64,000 nt of DNA from Streptomyces plumbidurans. GTDB lineage: Bacteria > Actinomycetota > Actinomycetes > Streptomycetales > Streptomycetaceae. The stretch is from positions 124,001 to 188,000 of the forward strand of contig NZ_JAFJSY010000011.1 in the NCBI RefSeq assembly GCF_019857225.1, in the 5' to 3' direction. Each line of letters opens with the position of its first letter. The first letter of the stretch is position 1. The translations under genes and the position numbers were made by a program. The notes under the pieces were generated by a model. The model ran no database searches and was not told the origin of the DNA. It worked only from the letters and a program-made list of their open reading frames with translations. This document shows positions 51,177 through 60,646 of this stretch, piece by piece.

Positions 51177-52649
51177 TCACAGCGTCGAATCCACCGGTTC
51201 GGGCGTCTTCGGCGCGGCGCTCTGCATCGTGGGCGCGCGGTCCGCGTTCACGACCACTCCCGCGACCAGGGCCGCCACCAGCAGCGCCCCCATCGCCCAC
51301 CAGGTGGCGACGTTGAAGCCGTGCACGGTGGCCTTCGCCGCGAGCAGCCGGCGGTCCACGCCGGGTCCCGCGTGCGCGGTCAGATAGCGCGCGGTCACGC
51401 TGGCGGCGATCGTGTTCAGCAGCGCCGTACCGATCGAACCGCCCACCTGCTGCGCGGTATTGAAGGTCGCCGAGGCAGCGCCCGCGTCACGCGGTGCGAC
51501 GCCTCCGGTGGCCAGCGACACCGACGTCATCATCGCCGAGCTCATGCCGAGCCCCAGCATCAGCATGCCGGGCAGGACACGGGAGGCGTACGCCGGTTCC
51601 ACGCCGATCCCCGCGATGACCACCAGCCCGCCCGCCGCGAGGAGCAGCCCCGGCACGATCACCACGCGCGGCGGCACCCGGGTCAGCAGCCGGGCGGCGA
51701 TCTGCGTGGAGCCGACGACCATCGCGACCGTCATCGGCAGATAGGCGACGCCGGTCTTCAGCGGCGACCAGCCGAGGACGGTCTGGAGGTAGTAGGTCAG
51801 GAAGAGGAAGACGCCGAACATGCCGATGGTGACCAGCAGCACGGTCAGGAAGGCGCCGATCCGCTGCCGGTCCTTGACCACCGACATCGGCAGCAGCGGC
51901 ACCCGCGCCCGGGTCTGCCACAGCCCGAAGACCGCGAGCAGGACGACACCGGCGGCCAGCAGCGTCAGCACCAGCCCGTCGTGCCAACTGCGCGACTCCG
52001 CCTCGGAGAAGCCGTACACGAGGGAGAGCATCCCGGCCGAGCCGAGCAGTGCGCCGGGCACGTCGAGGCGGGCGTCTGGGTGGCGTTCGCCGGGCGCGAG
52101 CAGGGCCAGCGCGCCGAAGAAGGCGACCAGGGCTATGGGGATGTTGACGTAGAGGCACCAGCGCCAGTTCAGGTACTGGGTCAGCACACCGCCCGCGAGC
52201 AGGCCGATGGCCGCGCCCGCGCCGATGATGGCGCCGAAGATGCCGAACGCCTTGCTGCGGTCCTTCTGGTCGGTGAAGGTCGTGGCGAGCAGCGAGAGCG
52301 CGGACGGCGCGAGCAGCGCGGCGAACACGCCCTGCAGGGCGCGCGCCCCGAACAGCATCCCGGAGTTCGCGGCGGCCCCGCCGAGCGCCGAGGCGAACGC
52401 GAAGCCCAGCAGTCCGATGACGAAGGTGTTGCGGCGGCCGACCAGGTCGGCGATGCGGCCGCCGAGCAGCAGCAGTCCGCCGAAGGCCAGCGTGTAGGCG
52501 GTGATCACCCACTGACGGTTTCCGTCCGACATGTTCAGGTCGGACTGGGCGGAGGGCAGGGCGATGTTCACGATGGTCATGTCGAGTACGACCATCAACT
52601 GGGCGAGGGCGATCACGACCAGCGCCCACCAACGACGGTTGTCAGCCAT
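51177..52649 (-). CDS. MFS drug exporter, DHA2 family (EmrB/QacA-like, 14 TM)
   Basis: A 490-residue proton-antiport multidrug exporter. VVIALAQLMVVLDMTIVNIALPSAQSDL at TM1 carries the DHA2 motif D (LDxTIVNVALP type). GGRIADLVGRRNTFVIG is motif A, and the TM5 region GAIIGAGAAIGLLAGGVLTQYLNWRWCLYVNIP matches the antiporter motif C. About 14 TM segments are visible. ATG at 52649 has no ribosome site; CACGAT six bases upstream could be a leaderless -10. No regulator gene is adjacent. Substrate unknown. Confidence 0.94.
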   Translation of the reverse strand: MADNRRWWALVVIALAQLMVVLDMTIVNIALPSAQSDLNMSDGNRQWVITAYTLAFGGLLLLGGRIADLVGRRNTFVIGLLGFAFASALGGAAANSGMLFGARALQGVFAALLAPSALSLLATTFTDQKDRSKAFGIFGAIIGAGAAIGLLAGGVLTQYLNWRWCLYVNIPIALVAFFGALALLAPGERHPDARLDVPGALLGSAGMLSLVYGFSEAESRSWHDGLVLTLLAAGVVLLAVFGLWQTRARVPLLPMSVVKDRQRIGAFLTVLLVTIGMFGVFLFLTYYLQTVLGWSPLKTGVAYLPMTVAMVVGSTQIAARLLTRVPPRVVIVPGLLLAAGGLVVIAGIGVEPAYASRVLPGMLMLGLGMSSAMMTSVSLATGGVAPRDAGAASATFNTAQQVGGSIGTALLNTIAASVTARYLTAHAGPGVDRRLLAAKATVHGFNVATWWAMGALLVAALVAGVVVNADRAPTMQSAAPKTPEPVDSTL

Positions 52650-52700
52650 GAGGCCATCGTGCGCCCGCCGACCCCCGTTTGTGAACGCAGGCGTCTCTTA

Positions 52701-53207
52701 TTACGAGTTTTTTGCCGCCCAGGACGGGGTCGACGCCGCGTCCCGGCACAGCAGCCTGAGCGAGCCGTCCCCGTGGAAACAGCGCCTGGCCTCGTCGACC
52801 GGGTCCCACATCCGCCCGTCGGGTGTCCGGATCCAGTACTGCCCGCCCACCGACAGCCACTCGGCGCCGGTCTGACGGCTGATCACCTCACCGGCATACG
52901 CCCCGAACCCGCGCAGCACGCTCTCCACCGCGGCGTACGGCGCCTCCTCACGCCGTATCCCCTCGATCATCCGGTCGACGCGCCACAGGCTCTGCACCGA
53001 GTAGTCGAGGCGCAGCCGCGCCCCCTCGCGCATCGCCGCGACGGCGTCCGCCGCCCACCGCACGGGCTTCGTCGCCGCGTTCGGCCTGGTCTCGTGGAAG
53101 GTAGTCACATACACAGGAGCGAGGCCGGCGTGCCGGACGTCACAGGCATCCGGGGGGATTCCCGAGACCGGCGCAGGACCGCCCCAGCGCCGCCGCAGGA
53201 CACTCAC
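52701..53207 (-). CDS. Uncharacterised protein
   Basis: A 168-residue soluble protein of a family I do not recognise. The central part (VRWAADAVAAMREGARLRLDYSVQSLWRVDRMIEGIRREE) is helical and charged. The C-terminal part (FGAYAGEVISRQTGAEWLSVGGQYWIRTPDGRMWDPVDEARRCFHG) contains several Trp. A GTG start at 53207 is preceded by GGGAG. Good third-position GC throughout supports coding. It sits in a run of three small minus-strand genes of unknown function. Confidence 0.72.
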   Translation of the reverse strand: MSVLRRRWGGPAPVSGIPPDACDVRHAGLAPVYVTTFHETRPNAATKPVRWAADAVAAMREGARLRLDYSVQSLWRVDRMIEGIRREEAPYAAVESVLRGFGAYAGEVISRQTGAEWLSVGGQYWIRTPDGRMWDPVDEARRCFHGDGSLRLLCRDAASTPSWAAKNS

Positions 53208-53230
53208 AGGACTCCCTCACGTGCGGCGCG

Positions 53231-53842
53231 CTACCCCAGGCGGGCGCGCCGCGCCACGACGGCCTGCAGCACCCGGCGCCCCTCGATCGAGACCTCCAGC
53301 GCCCGGCGCAGCCCGCCCGTACCGTGCCCGGCCAGCACCTCCAGCACGGTGACCTGACGGCGCAGCTCCGCCGCCACCAGCGGCGACATCCCCTCCGTAC
53401 GCCCTGCACGGCGCGAGTCCAGCGACACGTCCGGGTCACCCACGGAATCCAGCAGGCGGTGGATCTGCAGCGCGGCGACCGAGCAGGCGTCCGCCCACAC
53501 CCGCACCCGGTCCGCGCACCGGTCGTCCGGCGCCGCGCTCAGCATCCGGCGGGCCAGCAGCGCGGCCTCGCCCTCACCGGACGCCTCACCGTCGCCGGAA
53601 CCCTCGCCCTCACCGGACGCCTCGCCCTCGCCGGACCCCTCCGGCCCGCCGAGCTTCTCGCGCGCCTGCCGGAGCCCCTCGCCCCAGTCCGCGCTCTCGT
53701 CGGCGTCGGAGAGGCTGGCCCACAGCGGCCGCAGCACCTCGTCGTCGCCGCCCAGCAGCGGCACGCAGCGATCCAAACAAGCCAACCCGCTGGCCGCCAG
53801 GCCGCGTTCGTCGGCCTGAGCGATCAGGTCCACCAGGCTCAT
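53231..53842 (-). CDS. Uncharacterised protein with acidic Gly-Glu repeat linker
   Basis: A 203-residue protein. Residues 1-65 and 95-203 are helical; between them lies a repetitive acidic linker (GEGEASGEGEGSGDGEASGE, about residues 72-92) encoded by near-repeats of GAGGCGTCCGGTGAGGGCGA type on the coding strand. ATG at 53842 follows GGGAGG. It is 23 bp upstream of the next minus-strand gene, so they are probably cotranscribed. No known domain is recognised. Confidence 0.72.
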   Translation of the reverse strand: MSLVDLIAQADERGLAASGLACLDRCVPLLGGDDEVLRPLWASLSDADESADWGEGLRQAREKLGGPEGSGEGEASGEGEGSGDGEASGEGEAALLARRMLSAAPDDRCADRVRVWADACSVAALQIHRLLDSVGDPDVSLDSRRAGRTEGMSPLVAAELRRQVTVLEVLAGHGTGGLRRALEVSIEGRRVLQAVVARRARLG

Positions 53843-53938
53843 CCACGCCTCCCTCTGCGGGTTCCATGCCGGGCTCAGCAGGGCGCTTCCCTTACGGAAC
53901 CCGCATTTCCCCTTACTGCGTGCGATCGCCCGGGAGTG

Positions 53939-54442
53939 TCACAGCGGCACCACCCCCAGCCGGTCGAGCAGCCGGAAGAAAAGGTTTTCAGCCAACGGGT
54001 CCGCCTCGGCGGTCAGTACGTCGACCAGCGGGCCCGGCGCCACGTCGTGCCCCGCCTCGGCGGCCCAGGCGACCGCCCGGTCCGCGGCGTCGGAGGGGTC
54101 CAGGAAGTAGTCCTCCAGTGTGAGCCCCTCGGCCCCGGCGCCGACGTACCCGGCCATCGCGGCCCGCCCCAGACAGGCCGTCCACGCCCCGCTCGCGGGC
54201 GCCGCCGCCTCGACGACCACGCAGTCGCTGTCCATGACGTAGCCGAAGAGAGCGGGCACTCCGGTCTCCTCGGCGAGGACGTTCATGTTCCCGACCTCGC
54301 CGTCGCCGCTCGGGTACTCCCACACCTGCCAGCCGCCCGGCGCCTCGCTGCGCAGCTCCATGCCCTTGGCGCCGGACAGCGCGTCGAGTCCGGCGAGCGG
54401 CCGCTCGCTGCGGCCCACGACGAAGTACCCCCAGTAGCCCAT
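53939..54442 (-). CDS. Uncharacterised protein
   Basis: A 167-residue soluble acidic protein beginning MGYWGYFVVGRSERPLAGLDAL. It has a Trp-rich N-terminal strand pattern (GGWQVWEYPSGDGEVGNM), a central VMDSDCVVVEAAAPASGAW segment and a helical C-terminus ending AENLFFRLLDRLGVVPL. I do not recognise the family, although the start is typical of small Streptomyces proteins of unknown role. ATG at 54442 is chosen because the protein composition changes to Arg-rich noncoding sequence upstream of it. Confidence 0.72.
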   Translation of the reverse strand: MGYWGYFVVGRSERPLAGLDALSGAKGMELRSEAPGGWQVWEYPSGDGEVGNMNVLAEETGVPALFGYVMDSDCVVVEAAAPASGAWTACLGRAAMAGYVGAGAEGLTLEDYFLDPSDAADRAVAWAAEAGHDVAPGPLVDVLTAEADPLAENLFFRLLDRLGVVPL

Positions 54443-54548
54443 GTCCCGTTCCCCCACGGCTCGTCGGCTTCGGCCCCGCGCCGAATACACCACAGCCGTA
54501 CGCCTGTTCGCAGCCGTATGCCGCAACAGGCCGGGGGCGCCAGCGCGC

Positions 54549-56204
54549 TCAGCCCAGCCGGCCGGCCAGCGCCCGGAACTGCGGCCAGGTGAGCGCGGGT
54601 TTGCGCGGGTCCCACAGCTTCTGGACCGTCGCCCGCAGCGGCATCCGGATCCCGGCCGCGACCTGGTCCTGCGTCTGGGAGCCGGCGAGGTCGCACCAGA
54701 CCGCGAAGGAGCCGCCGAGGATCTGCGCGTCGTACTTCGCCGGCACCGCCTGCGTACCGCGCACCACGCGCGGGGTCCACTGCCCGTAGATCCGCTCCCC
54801 GGTCGGGTACACGAAGTTGTTCGGCTGCCCGAGGACGTAGTAGAGGTACTCGTCGTTGTAGTTGACGAGCTTGCGCCCGGCGCTCAGATACGCCACCGGC
54901 TGCCGCGCCCCGAACTCCTTGCCGGTCCAGTACGCCACCTGGAGGTCCTTGGCCGGCTGCACGGACGTCCCCGCGTAGAAGCCGTCGTTCCAGGCCCGCA
55001 GCGTGCGGTCGTGGGCGCGGACGGTCTTGGCGCGGTCGTTCAGCCAGCCCGTCGCGAGGTCGGAGATGGTGCCCCCGGAGCCGTAGGCGCTCCTGGCGGC
55101 GGCGGCCAGCTGCGGGTAGGACGCCGACGGGCTGGAGACCATCAGTGCCTGGTACTCGTCGGCGCCGAGGTTCCACTGCCCGCCGGGGAAGAGGCCGGCG
55201 TACTCGTTCAGCAGGTCGTCGACGAGGTGGGCGGCCGCGGGCTTGGAGATGTCGACGGCTCCGCGCGCCGCGACCCCCCGCGCGTTGCGCAGCTGCAGAT
55301 CGGGGTGGGCGGCGATCACGGCCCCGAGGTGTCCGGGCGAGTCGATCTCCGGCACCACGGTGATGTGGCGGCTCTCGGCGAGGTCGACGATCCTCTTGAC
55401 CTGGGCCTTCGTCAGGTGCTGTTTGGAGACGATCTCGGGGTGCGAGTCGGACTCGATGCGGAAGGACTGGTCGTCGGAGAAGTGCAGCCCCAGCTCGTTG
55501 AACTTCAGATCGCCGAGCTCCCGCACCCGGTCCTCGATCCAGCCGGCGGTGAAGTACTTGCGGGCGATGTCCAGGTTGAACCCGCGCACCGGCTTGGCCG
55601 GTTGGTCCTTGACGACCCCCTCGGGCGCCGTGCCGCCACCGTGCACCTCCTGCTTGAGGGTGCGCGTGCCGTAGAAGACCCCCGCGTCGGCGGGCCCGCT
55701 GATGACCACCCGCCCGCCGCGCACGGTCATCGTGTACGACTCCGGGTCCGCCCCTTCGTCGTCGTTCAGCGCCAGCCGTACGTCCCCCGCCCTGACGTCG
55801 TCCTTCTCCCCGGCGTACGTCATCCCCAGCTCACCGGCGATCAGCCGGCCCTCGTCGGCCAGGTCGGCGTCGCTGACCACCACGCGGGCGCCGTGCGCCG
55901 GACGCCAGCCGGGCCCGCGCGCCGCGGTGTGGGAGCGCACGGCGGGGATGGTCGCGGGCGCCTTGGACAGGGCGTAGGAACGGGTCGGGCTCGGAGTCGG
56001 GCTCCCGCCGGACGCGCCGGTCGCGTCGGCACTCCCGTCGGCGGAGGGCTGCTGCCGCGCCGCTCCCGCCGGGCTGCTGTCGTCACCGGAGGCCCAGAAG
56101 CCCAGGCCGATCCCGAGCGCGATCGTGCCGGCGAACGCGCCCGCGACGATCGTCCGCCTGTGCTTCACCTTGCGCGCCGGAGGGCGGCGCCTGTGCTGGC
56201 TCAC
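54549..56204 (-). CDS. GH20 beta-N-acetylhexosaminidase
   Basis: Hydrolyses terminal beta-linked N-acetylhexosamine, likely from chitin fragments or wall material. The 551-residue protein has a TM/signal anchor (residues 18-40) and a Pro/Ser linker. A GH20b domain spans about 100-190, and the catalytic barrel from 200 onward has VRGFNLDIARKYF, LGLHFSDDQSFRIESDSHPEIVS, VPEIDSPGHLGAVIAAHPDL and WNLGADEYQAL with the Asp-Glu catalytic pair. The usual GGDE is GADE here. It is monocistronic on the minus strand. Confidence 0.93.
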   Translation of the reverse strand: MSQHRRRPPARKVKHRRTIVAGAFAGTIALGIGLGFWASGDDSSPAGAARQQPSADGSADATGASGGSPTPSPTRSYALSKAPATIPAVRSHTAARGPGWRPAHGARVVVSDADLADEGRLIAGELGMTYAGEKDDVRAGDVRLALNDDEGADPESYTMTVRGGRVVISGPADAGVFYGTRTLKQEVHGGGTAPEGVVKDQPAKPVRGFNLDIARKYFTAGWIEDRVRELGDLKFNELGLHFSDDQSFRIESDSHPEIVSKQHLTKAQVKRIVDLAESRHITVVPEIDSPGHLGAVIAAHPDLQLRNARGVAARGAVDISKPAAAHLVDDLLNEYAGLFPGGQWNLGADEYQALMVSSPSASYPQLAAAARSAYGSGGTISDLATGWLNDRAKTVRAHDRTLRAWNDGFYAGTSVQPAKDLQVAYWTGKEFGARQPVAYLSAGRKLVNYNDEYLYYVLGQPNNFVYPTGERIYGQWTPRVVRGTQAVPAKYDAQILGGSFAVWCDLAGSQTQDQVAAGIRMPLRATVQKLWDPRKPALTWPQFRALAGRLG

Positions 56205-56359
56205 GCAGCCAACCTAAGACCCTCGGGCACCACGATGTGTCCACCACACGTTCCGAAACTCTCCCCTGCGGGTGAAATTCGGGCATCCGTCGGACACGTC
56301 ATGCCCACTCTCGATAACGTGACGTCACACCTCCCACAGCATCCTCTGCCGAAACCCAC

Positions 56360-56938
56360 GTGACGCCCACACACCTTCCTGGCCGAGTCGCCGCCATACC
56401 GGCGCTGCCCGAGCAGACGCGCACACCACCGTCCACGAACGCGCTGGAGAAGTTCAACACCGCGCCCGTGGACGAGGTCCGCCGTCTCCTCCTCACCTGC
56501 CTCCGCAGCCTCAGCTGGTCCCATCGGATCGCGGCCCACCGCCCGTACCCGGACCTCGACTCCCTTCTCGCCGCCTCCGACGAAGCGACCTACGACCTCT
56601 CCCCCGCCGACCTCGCCGAGGCCCTGGCGGGCGAGACCCTGCCGGCCCTCCCGGAGGAGACGTACGCGGCCGCGCACACGGCGCTCGGCGCGGCGCACGC
56701 GGCCTACGAGGCCCGCTTCGGACACGCCTTCGTCATCTGCGTAGGGGACGCACCGGCCGGCGAGTACCTCGACCGCATCCTCGAGGGCATCCGGTCACGG
56801 CTGACGAACGATCCGGAGGAGGAGCGGGTGGTGGCCGCGGAGGAGCTGCGACGGCTGGCCCGGGAGCGCCTCGTGCACCACCTCACGGGGACGTACGGCG
56901 CACACCGGGGCATCTCGCCCCGCGGCCCGCGCCCCTGA
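56360..56938 (+). CDS. 2-oxo-4-hydroxy-4-carboxy-5-ureidoimidazoline (OHCU) decarboxylase
   Basis: Third step of urate breakdown, giving S-allantoin. The 192-residue helical protein shows EKFNTAPVDEVRRLLLTCLRSLSWSHRIAAHRPYPDLDSLLAAS, the catalytic-His/RPY region of the family, and RFGHAFVICVGDAPAGEYLDRILEGIRSRLTNDPEEERVVAAEELRRLARERL near the C-terminus. A 25-residue Pro/Thr-rich N-terminus precedes the domain. GTG start at 56360. No other purine catabolism genes are nearby. Confidence 0.85.
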   Translation: MTPTHLPGRVAAIPALPEQTRTPPSTNALEKFNTAPVDEVRRLLLTCLRSLSWSHRIAAHRPYPDLDSLLAASDEATYDLSPADLAEALAGETLPALPEETYAAAHTALGAAHAAYEARFGHAFVICVGDAPAGEYLDRILEGIRSRLTNDPEEERVVAAEELRRLARERLVHHLTGTYGAHRGISPRGPRP

Positions 56939-57002
56939 GCCATACGCGTGCCACTTTGATCACACCGGTAGGCCCCAGGTAAGCCCGGCGCCGTGGCCTG
57001 AG

Positions 57003-57008
57003 TACGAT
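57003..57008 (+). promoter_or_regulatory. Candidate -10 of the sdhCDAB operon
   Basis: TACGAT about 88 bp upstream of the sdhC start, matching the TANNNT pattern of vegetative Streptomyces promoters. No clear -35. Confidence 0.4.
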
Positions 57009-57095
57009 GCTGGGGGCCGGTGGACCGTACCCGGCCGGGCCCGACCGACAGCACAAGCCGGCGCGGCTCCAATCCCCGCTCCCGGAGGGACTTCC

Positions 57096-57476
57096 GTGCC
57101 GGCTGGAACGCTGTACCGCGGCCGGGAAGGAATGTGGTCCTGGGTGGCTCATCGAGTCACCGGCGTCCTCATCTTCTTCTTCCTGTTCGTTCATGTGCTG
57201 GACACCGCTCTCGTCCGTGTCTCCCCCGAGGACTACGACAAGGTCGTGTCCACGTACAAGACACCGATCGTCGCCGTGCTGGAGTACGGCCTCGTCGCCG
57301 CCATCCTCTTCCACGCGCTGAACGGCCTGCGCGTCATCGCCGTCGACTTCTGGTCGAAGGGCCCGCGCTACCAGAAGCAGATGCTCTGGTCCGTCGTCGG
57401 CCTGTGGGTCGTGCTGATGGCCGGGGCGATCTACCCCGTCCTCGGGCACGCCGCTCGTGAACTGTTCGGGAGCTGA
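57096..57476 (+). CDS. sdhC: Succinate dehydrogenase, cytochrome b subunit
   Basis: Membrane anchor of complex II, binding haem b and quinone. The 126-residue protein has three TM segments (HRVTGVLIFFFLFVHVLDTAL; VLEYGLVAAILFHALNGLRVIAVDF; LWSVVGLWVVLMAGAIYPVL). HRVTGV and the His in LFHALNGLR are the quinone-site and haem-ligand hallmarks. GTG at 57096 follows CGGAGGGAC. It is followed at 5 bp by sdhD and starts the sdhCDAB order. Confidence 0.95.
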   Translation: MPAGTLYRGREGMWSWVAHRVTGVLIFFFLFVHVLDTALVRVSPEDYDKVVSTYKTPIVAVLEYGLVAAILFHALNGLRVIAVDFWSKGPRYQKQMLWSVVGLWVVLMAGAIYPVLGHAARELFGS

Positions 57477-57481
57477 CACCG

Positions 57482-57964
57482 ATGGCCACCACTGAAACCA
57501 CCGCGTCCGGGATCGGCCCCGTCGAGGGCGCCTCGGTCTACAACGTCGACAACCCGGCGCCGTTGATCGAGGCCCCGCGCAAGCGCACCAAGAAGACCCC
57601 GAGGTCGACCCGGGGCAACTTCGAGATGGCCGCCTGGCTCTTCATGCGCCTGTCCGGCGTCGTGCTGGTCGTCCTGGTCATCGGGCACCTGCTGATCCAG
57701 CTCGTGCTGGACGGCGGCGTGTCCAAGATCGGCTTCGCCTTCGTGGCCGGCCGCTGGGCCTCCCCCTTCTGGCAGGTCTGGGACCTGCTGATGCTGTGGC
57801 TGGCGATGCTGCACGGCGCGAACGGCCTGCGCACGGTGATCAACGACTACGCGGAGCGCGCGAACACCCGCCTGTGGCTCAAGGGCCTGCTCTACACGGC
57901 CACGGTGTTCACCATCCTGCTGGGCACGCTGGTGATCTTCACCTTCGACCCGAACATCCGCTAG
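57482..57964 (+). CDS. sdhD: Succinate dehydrogenase, hydrophobic anchor subunit
   Basis: Second membrane anchor of complex II, 160 residues. A 45-residue polar N-terminus precedes three TM segments (AAWLFMRLSGVVLVVLVIGHLLIQLVL; VWDLLMLWLAMLHGANGLRTVI; GLLYTATVFTILLGTLVIFTF). RLSGVVL and the His in MLHGANGLR parallel the sdhC motifs and supply the second haem/quinone site. ATG lies 5 bp after the sdhC stop. Confidence 0.95.
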   Translation: MATTETTASGIGPVEGASVYNVDNPAPLIEAPRKRTKKTPRSTRGNFEMAAWLFMRLSGVVLVVLVIGHLLIQLVLDGGVSKIGFAFVAGRWASPFWQVWDLLMLWLAMLHGANGLRTVINDYAERANTRLWLKGLLYTATVFTILLGTLVIFTFDPNIR

Positions 57965-57997
57965 GCGCACGGGACTGAGGGACTGAGAGAAACACCC

Positions 57998-59752
57998 ATG
58001 AAGATCCACAAGTACGACACAGTCATCGTCGGCGCCGGCGGCGCCGGCATGCGCGCCGCCATCGAGTCGACGAAGCGCAGCCGCACCGCCGTGCTGACCA
58101 AGCTGTACCCCACCCGCTCCCACACGGGCGCCGCGCAGGGCGGCATGGCCGCCGCGCTCGCCAACGTGGAGGAGGACAACTGGGAGTGGCACACCTTCGA
58201 CACGATCAAGGGCGGTGACTACCTGGTCGACCAGGACGCCGCCGAGATCCTGGCGAAGGAGGCCATCGACTCGGTCCTCGACCTGGAGAAGATGGGCCTG
58301 CCGTTCAACCGGACGCCCGACGGGACGATCGACCAGCGCCGCTTCGGCGGTCACAGCCGCAACCACGGCGAGGCCCCGGTCCGCCGCTCCTGCTACGCGG
58401 CCGACCGCACCGGCCACATGATCCTCCAGACGCTCTATCAGAACTGCGTCAAGGAGGGCGTGGAGTTCTTCAACGAGTTCTACGTCCTGGACCAGCTGAT
58501 CACCGAGGTCGACGGCGTCAAGCGGTCGGCCGGTGTGGTGGCGTACGAGCTGGCGACCGGTGAGATCCATGTCTTCCAGGCGAAGGCCGTGATCTACGCC
58601 TCCGGTGGCTGCGGCAAGTTCTTCAAGGTGACCTCGAACGCGCACACCCTGACCGGTGACGGCCAGGCGGCCGTCTACCGGCGCGGGCTGCCGCTGGAGG
58701 ACATGGAGTTCTTCCAGTTCCACCCGACCGGCATCTGGCGCATGGGCATCCTGCTGACGGAGGGCGCCCGCGGTGAGGGCGGCATCCTGCGCAACAAGGA
58801 CGGCGAGCGCTTCATGGAGAAGTACGCGCCGGTCATGAAGGACCTCGCCTCCCGCGACGTCGTCTCGCGCTCCATCTACACGGAGATCCGCGAGGGCCGC
58901 GGCTGCGGTCCCGAGGGCGACCACGTCTACCTCGACCTCACGCACCTGCCGCCGGAGCAGCTGGACGCCAAGCTCCCGGACATCACGGAGTTCGCGCGCA
59001 CCTACCTCGGCATCGAGCCCTACACGGACCCGATCCCGATCCAGCCGACGGCCCACTACGCGATGGGCGGCATCCCGACGAACGTCGAGGGTGAGGTCCT
59101 CAGCGACAACACGACGGTCGTCCCGGGCCTGTACGCGGCCGGCGAGGTCGCCTGCGTGTCGGTGCACGGCGCCAACCGGCTGGGCACCAACTCGCTGCTG
59201 GACATCAACGTGTTCGGCCGCCGGGCCGGTATCGCGGCGGCGGAGTACAGCCAGAAGGCGGACTTCGTCGAGTTGCCGGAGAACCCGGCGCAGCTCGTGC
59301 TCGACCAGGTGGAGCGACTGCGCAGCTCGACGGGGACCGAGCGTGTGGCGGACATCCGCCGCGAGCTGCAGGAGGCCATGGACGCGAACGTCATGGTGTT
59401 CCGCACCGAGCAGACGATCAAGACCGCGGTCGAGAAGATCGCCGAGCTGCGCGAGCGGTACCGCAACGTCGCGATCCAGGACAAGGGCAAGCGGTTCAAC
59501 ACCGACCTGCTGGAGGCCGTCGAGCTGGGCAACCTGCTCGACCTGGCCGAGGTCATGGCCGTGTCCGCGCTGGCCCGCAAGGAGTCCCGCGGCGGTCACT
59601 ACCGCGAGGACTACCCCAACCGCGACGACGTCAACTTCATGCGCCACACCATGGCGTACCGCGAGGTGGGCGACGACGGCACCGAGTCCATCCGTCTCGA
59701 CTACAAGCCGGTCGTCCAGACCCGCTACCAGCCGATGGAGCGTAAGTACTGA
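57998..59752 (+). CDS. sdhA: Succinate dehydrogenase, flavoprotein subunit
   Basis: Catalytic subunit of complex II, 584 residues, oxidising succinate to fumarate. [16 protein letters not shown] binds [19 protein letters not shown] holds the His that carries covalent [27 protein letters not shown] and [21 protein letters not shown] line the dicarboxylate site. [20 protein letters not shown] is the C-terminal flavin signature. Length is normal. The stop overlaps the sdhB start by one base (TGATG). Confidence 0.97.
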   Translation: MKIHKYDTVIVGAGGAGMRAAIESTKRSRTAVLTKLYPTRSHTGAAQGGMAAALANVEEDNWEWHTFDTIKGGDYLVDQDAAEILAKEAIDSVLDLEKMGLPFNRTPDGTIDQRRFGGHSRNHGEAPVRRSCYAADRTGHMILQTLYQNCVKEGVEFFNEFYVLDQLITEVDGVKRSAGVVAYELATGEIHVFQAKAVIYASGGCGKFFKVTSNAHTLTGDGQAAVYRRGLPLEDMEFFQFHPTGIWRMGILLTEGARGEGGILRNKDGERFMEKYAPVMKDLASRDVVSRSIYTEIREGRGCGPEGDHVYLDLTHLPPEQLDAKLPDITEFARTYLGIEPYTDPIPIQPTAHYAMGGIPTNVEGEVLSDNTTVVPGLYAAGEVACVSVHGANRLGTNSLLDINVFGRRAGIAAAEYSQKADFVELPENPAQLVLDQVERLRSSTGTERVADIRRELQEAMDANVMVFRTEQTIKTAVEKIAELRERYRNVAIQDKGKRFNTDLLEAVELGNLLDLAEVMAVSALARKESRGGHYREDYPNRDDVNFMRHTMAYREVGDDGTESIRLDYKPVVQTRYQPMERKY

Positions 59753-60531
59753 TGGCTACCCCTGTTCTGGAGAAGGAAGGCGCGGCCGGGCAGCCCGAGC
59801 CGGGCTTCGCCGACTCCCCCTACATCACCGTCACCTTCCGGGTCCGCCGCTTCAACCCGGAGGTCTCCGCCGAGGCGACCTGGGAAGACTTCCAGCTGGA
59901 GATCGACCCCAAGGAGCGCGTCCTCGACGGTCTGCACAAGATCAAGTGGGACGTCGACGGCACGCTGACCTTCCGCCGGTCCTGCGCGCACGGCATCTGC
60001 GGCTCCGACGCCATGCGGATCAACGGCAAGAACCGCCTCGCGTGCAAGACGCTGATCAAGGACATCAACCCCGAGAAGCCGATCACGGTCGAGCCCATCA
60101 AGGGCCTGACGGTCCTCAAGGACCTGGTCGTCGACATGGAGCCGTTCTTCCAGGCGTACCGGGACGTGATGCCCTTCCTGATCACGAAGGAGACGAACGA
60201 GCCCACGCGCGAGCGTTTCCAGACCGCCGAGGACCGCGAGCGCTTCGACGACACGACGAAGTGCATCCTCTGCGCCGCCTGCACGTCCTCGTGCCCGGTC
60301 TTCTGGAACGACGGCCAGTACTTCGGCCCGGCGGCCATCGTCAACGCGCACCGCTTCATCTTCGACTCGCGCGACGAGGCCGGCGAGCAGCGCCTGGAGA
60401 TCCTCAACGACCGTGACGGCGTGTGGCGTTGCCGCACGACCTTCAACTGCACGGACGCCTGCCCGCGCGGCATCGAGGTCACCAAGGCGATCCAGGAGGT
60501 CAAGCGGGCGCTGATCACCCGCCGCTTCTGA
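59752..60531 (+). CDS. sdhB: Succinate dehydrogenase, iron-sulfur subunit
   Basis: Electron-transfer subunit of complex II, 259 residues. The 2Fe-2S domain has CAHGICGSDAMRINGKNRLACKT, and the 4Fe-4S and 3Fe-4S clusters are bound by CILCAACTSSCPVF and CTDACPRGI. It follows sdhA with a one-base overlap and ends the operon at a terminator hairpin. Confidence 0.97.
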   Translation: MATPVLEKEGAAGQPEPGFADSPYITVTFRVRRFNPEVSAEATWEDFQLEIDPKERVLDGLHKIKWDVDGTLTFRRSCAHGICGSDAMRINGKNRLACKTLIKDINPEKPITVEPIKGLTVLKDLVVDMEPFFQAYRDVMPFLITKETNEPTRERFQTAEDRERFDDTTKCILCAACTSSCPVFWNDGQYFGPAAIVNAHRFIFDSRDEAGEQRLEILNDRDGVWRCRTTFNCTDACPRGIEVTKAIQEVKRALITRRF

Positions 60532-60556
60532 GCTTCGCTGCCCCTACGGCGGCACG

Positions 60557-60590
60557 GGCCCCGTCTCCGGTTTCGCACCGGGGCGGGGCC
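60557..60590 (+). terminator. Terminator of the sdhCDAB operon
   Basis: GGCCCCG...CCGGT pairs with ACCGG...CGGGGCC through an interrupted stem around TTCGC, 26 bp past the sdhB stop, followed by TTCT. Confidence 0.7.
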
Positions 60591-60646
60591 TTCTCGCGTC
60601 TGCGGCAATCACCGATTCCGGCGGCCCGTGCACCTATTGTGACGGT

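Noticed and set aside
51177..52649. DHA2 exporter as a further member of the BlaI regulon
   Set aside because: No CTAC-N5-GTAG dyad lies upstream of it, and it is outside the block bounded by the sigma pairs.
57010..57095. Possible tRNA-like sequence upstream of sdhC (TCCAATCCCCGC)
   Set aside because: No acceptor stem or anticodon arm can be folded around it; it is the sdh leader.
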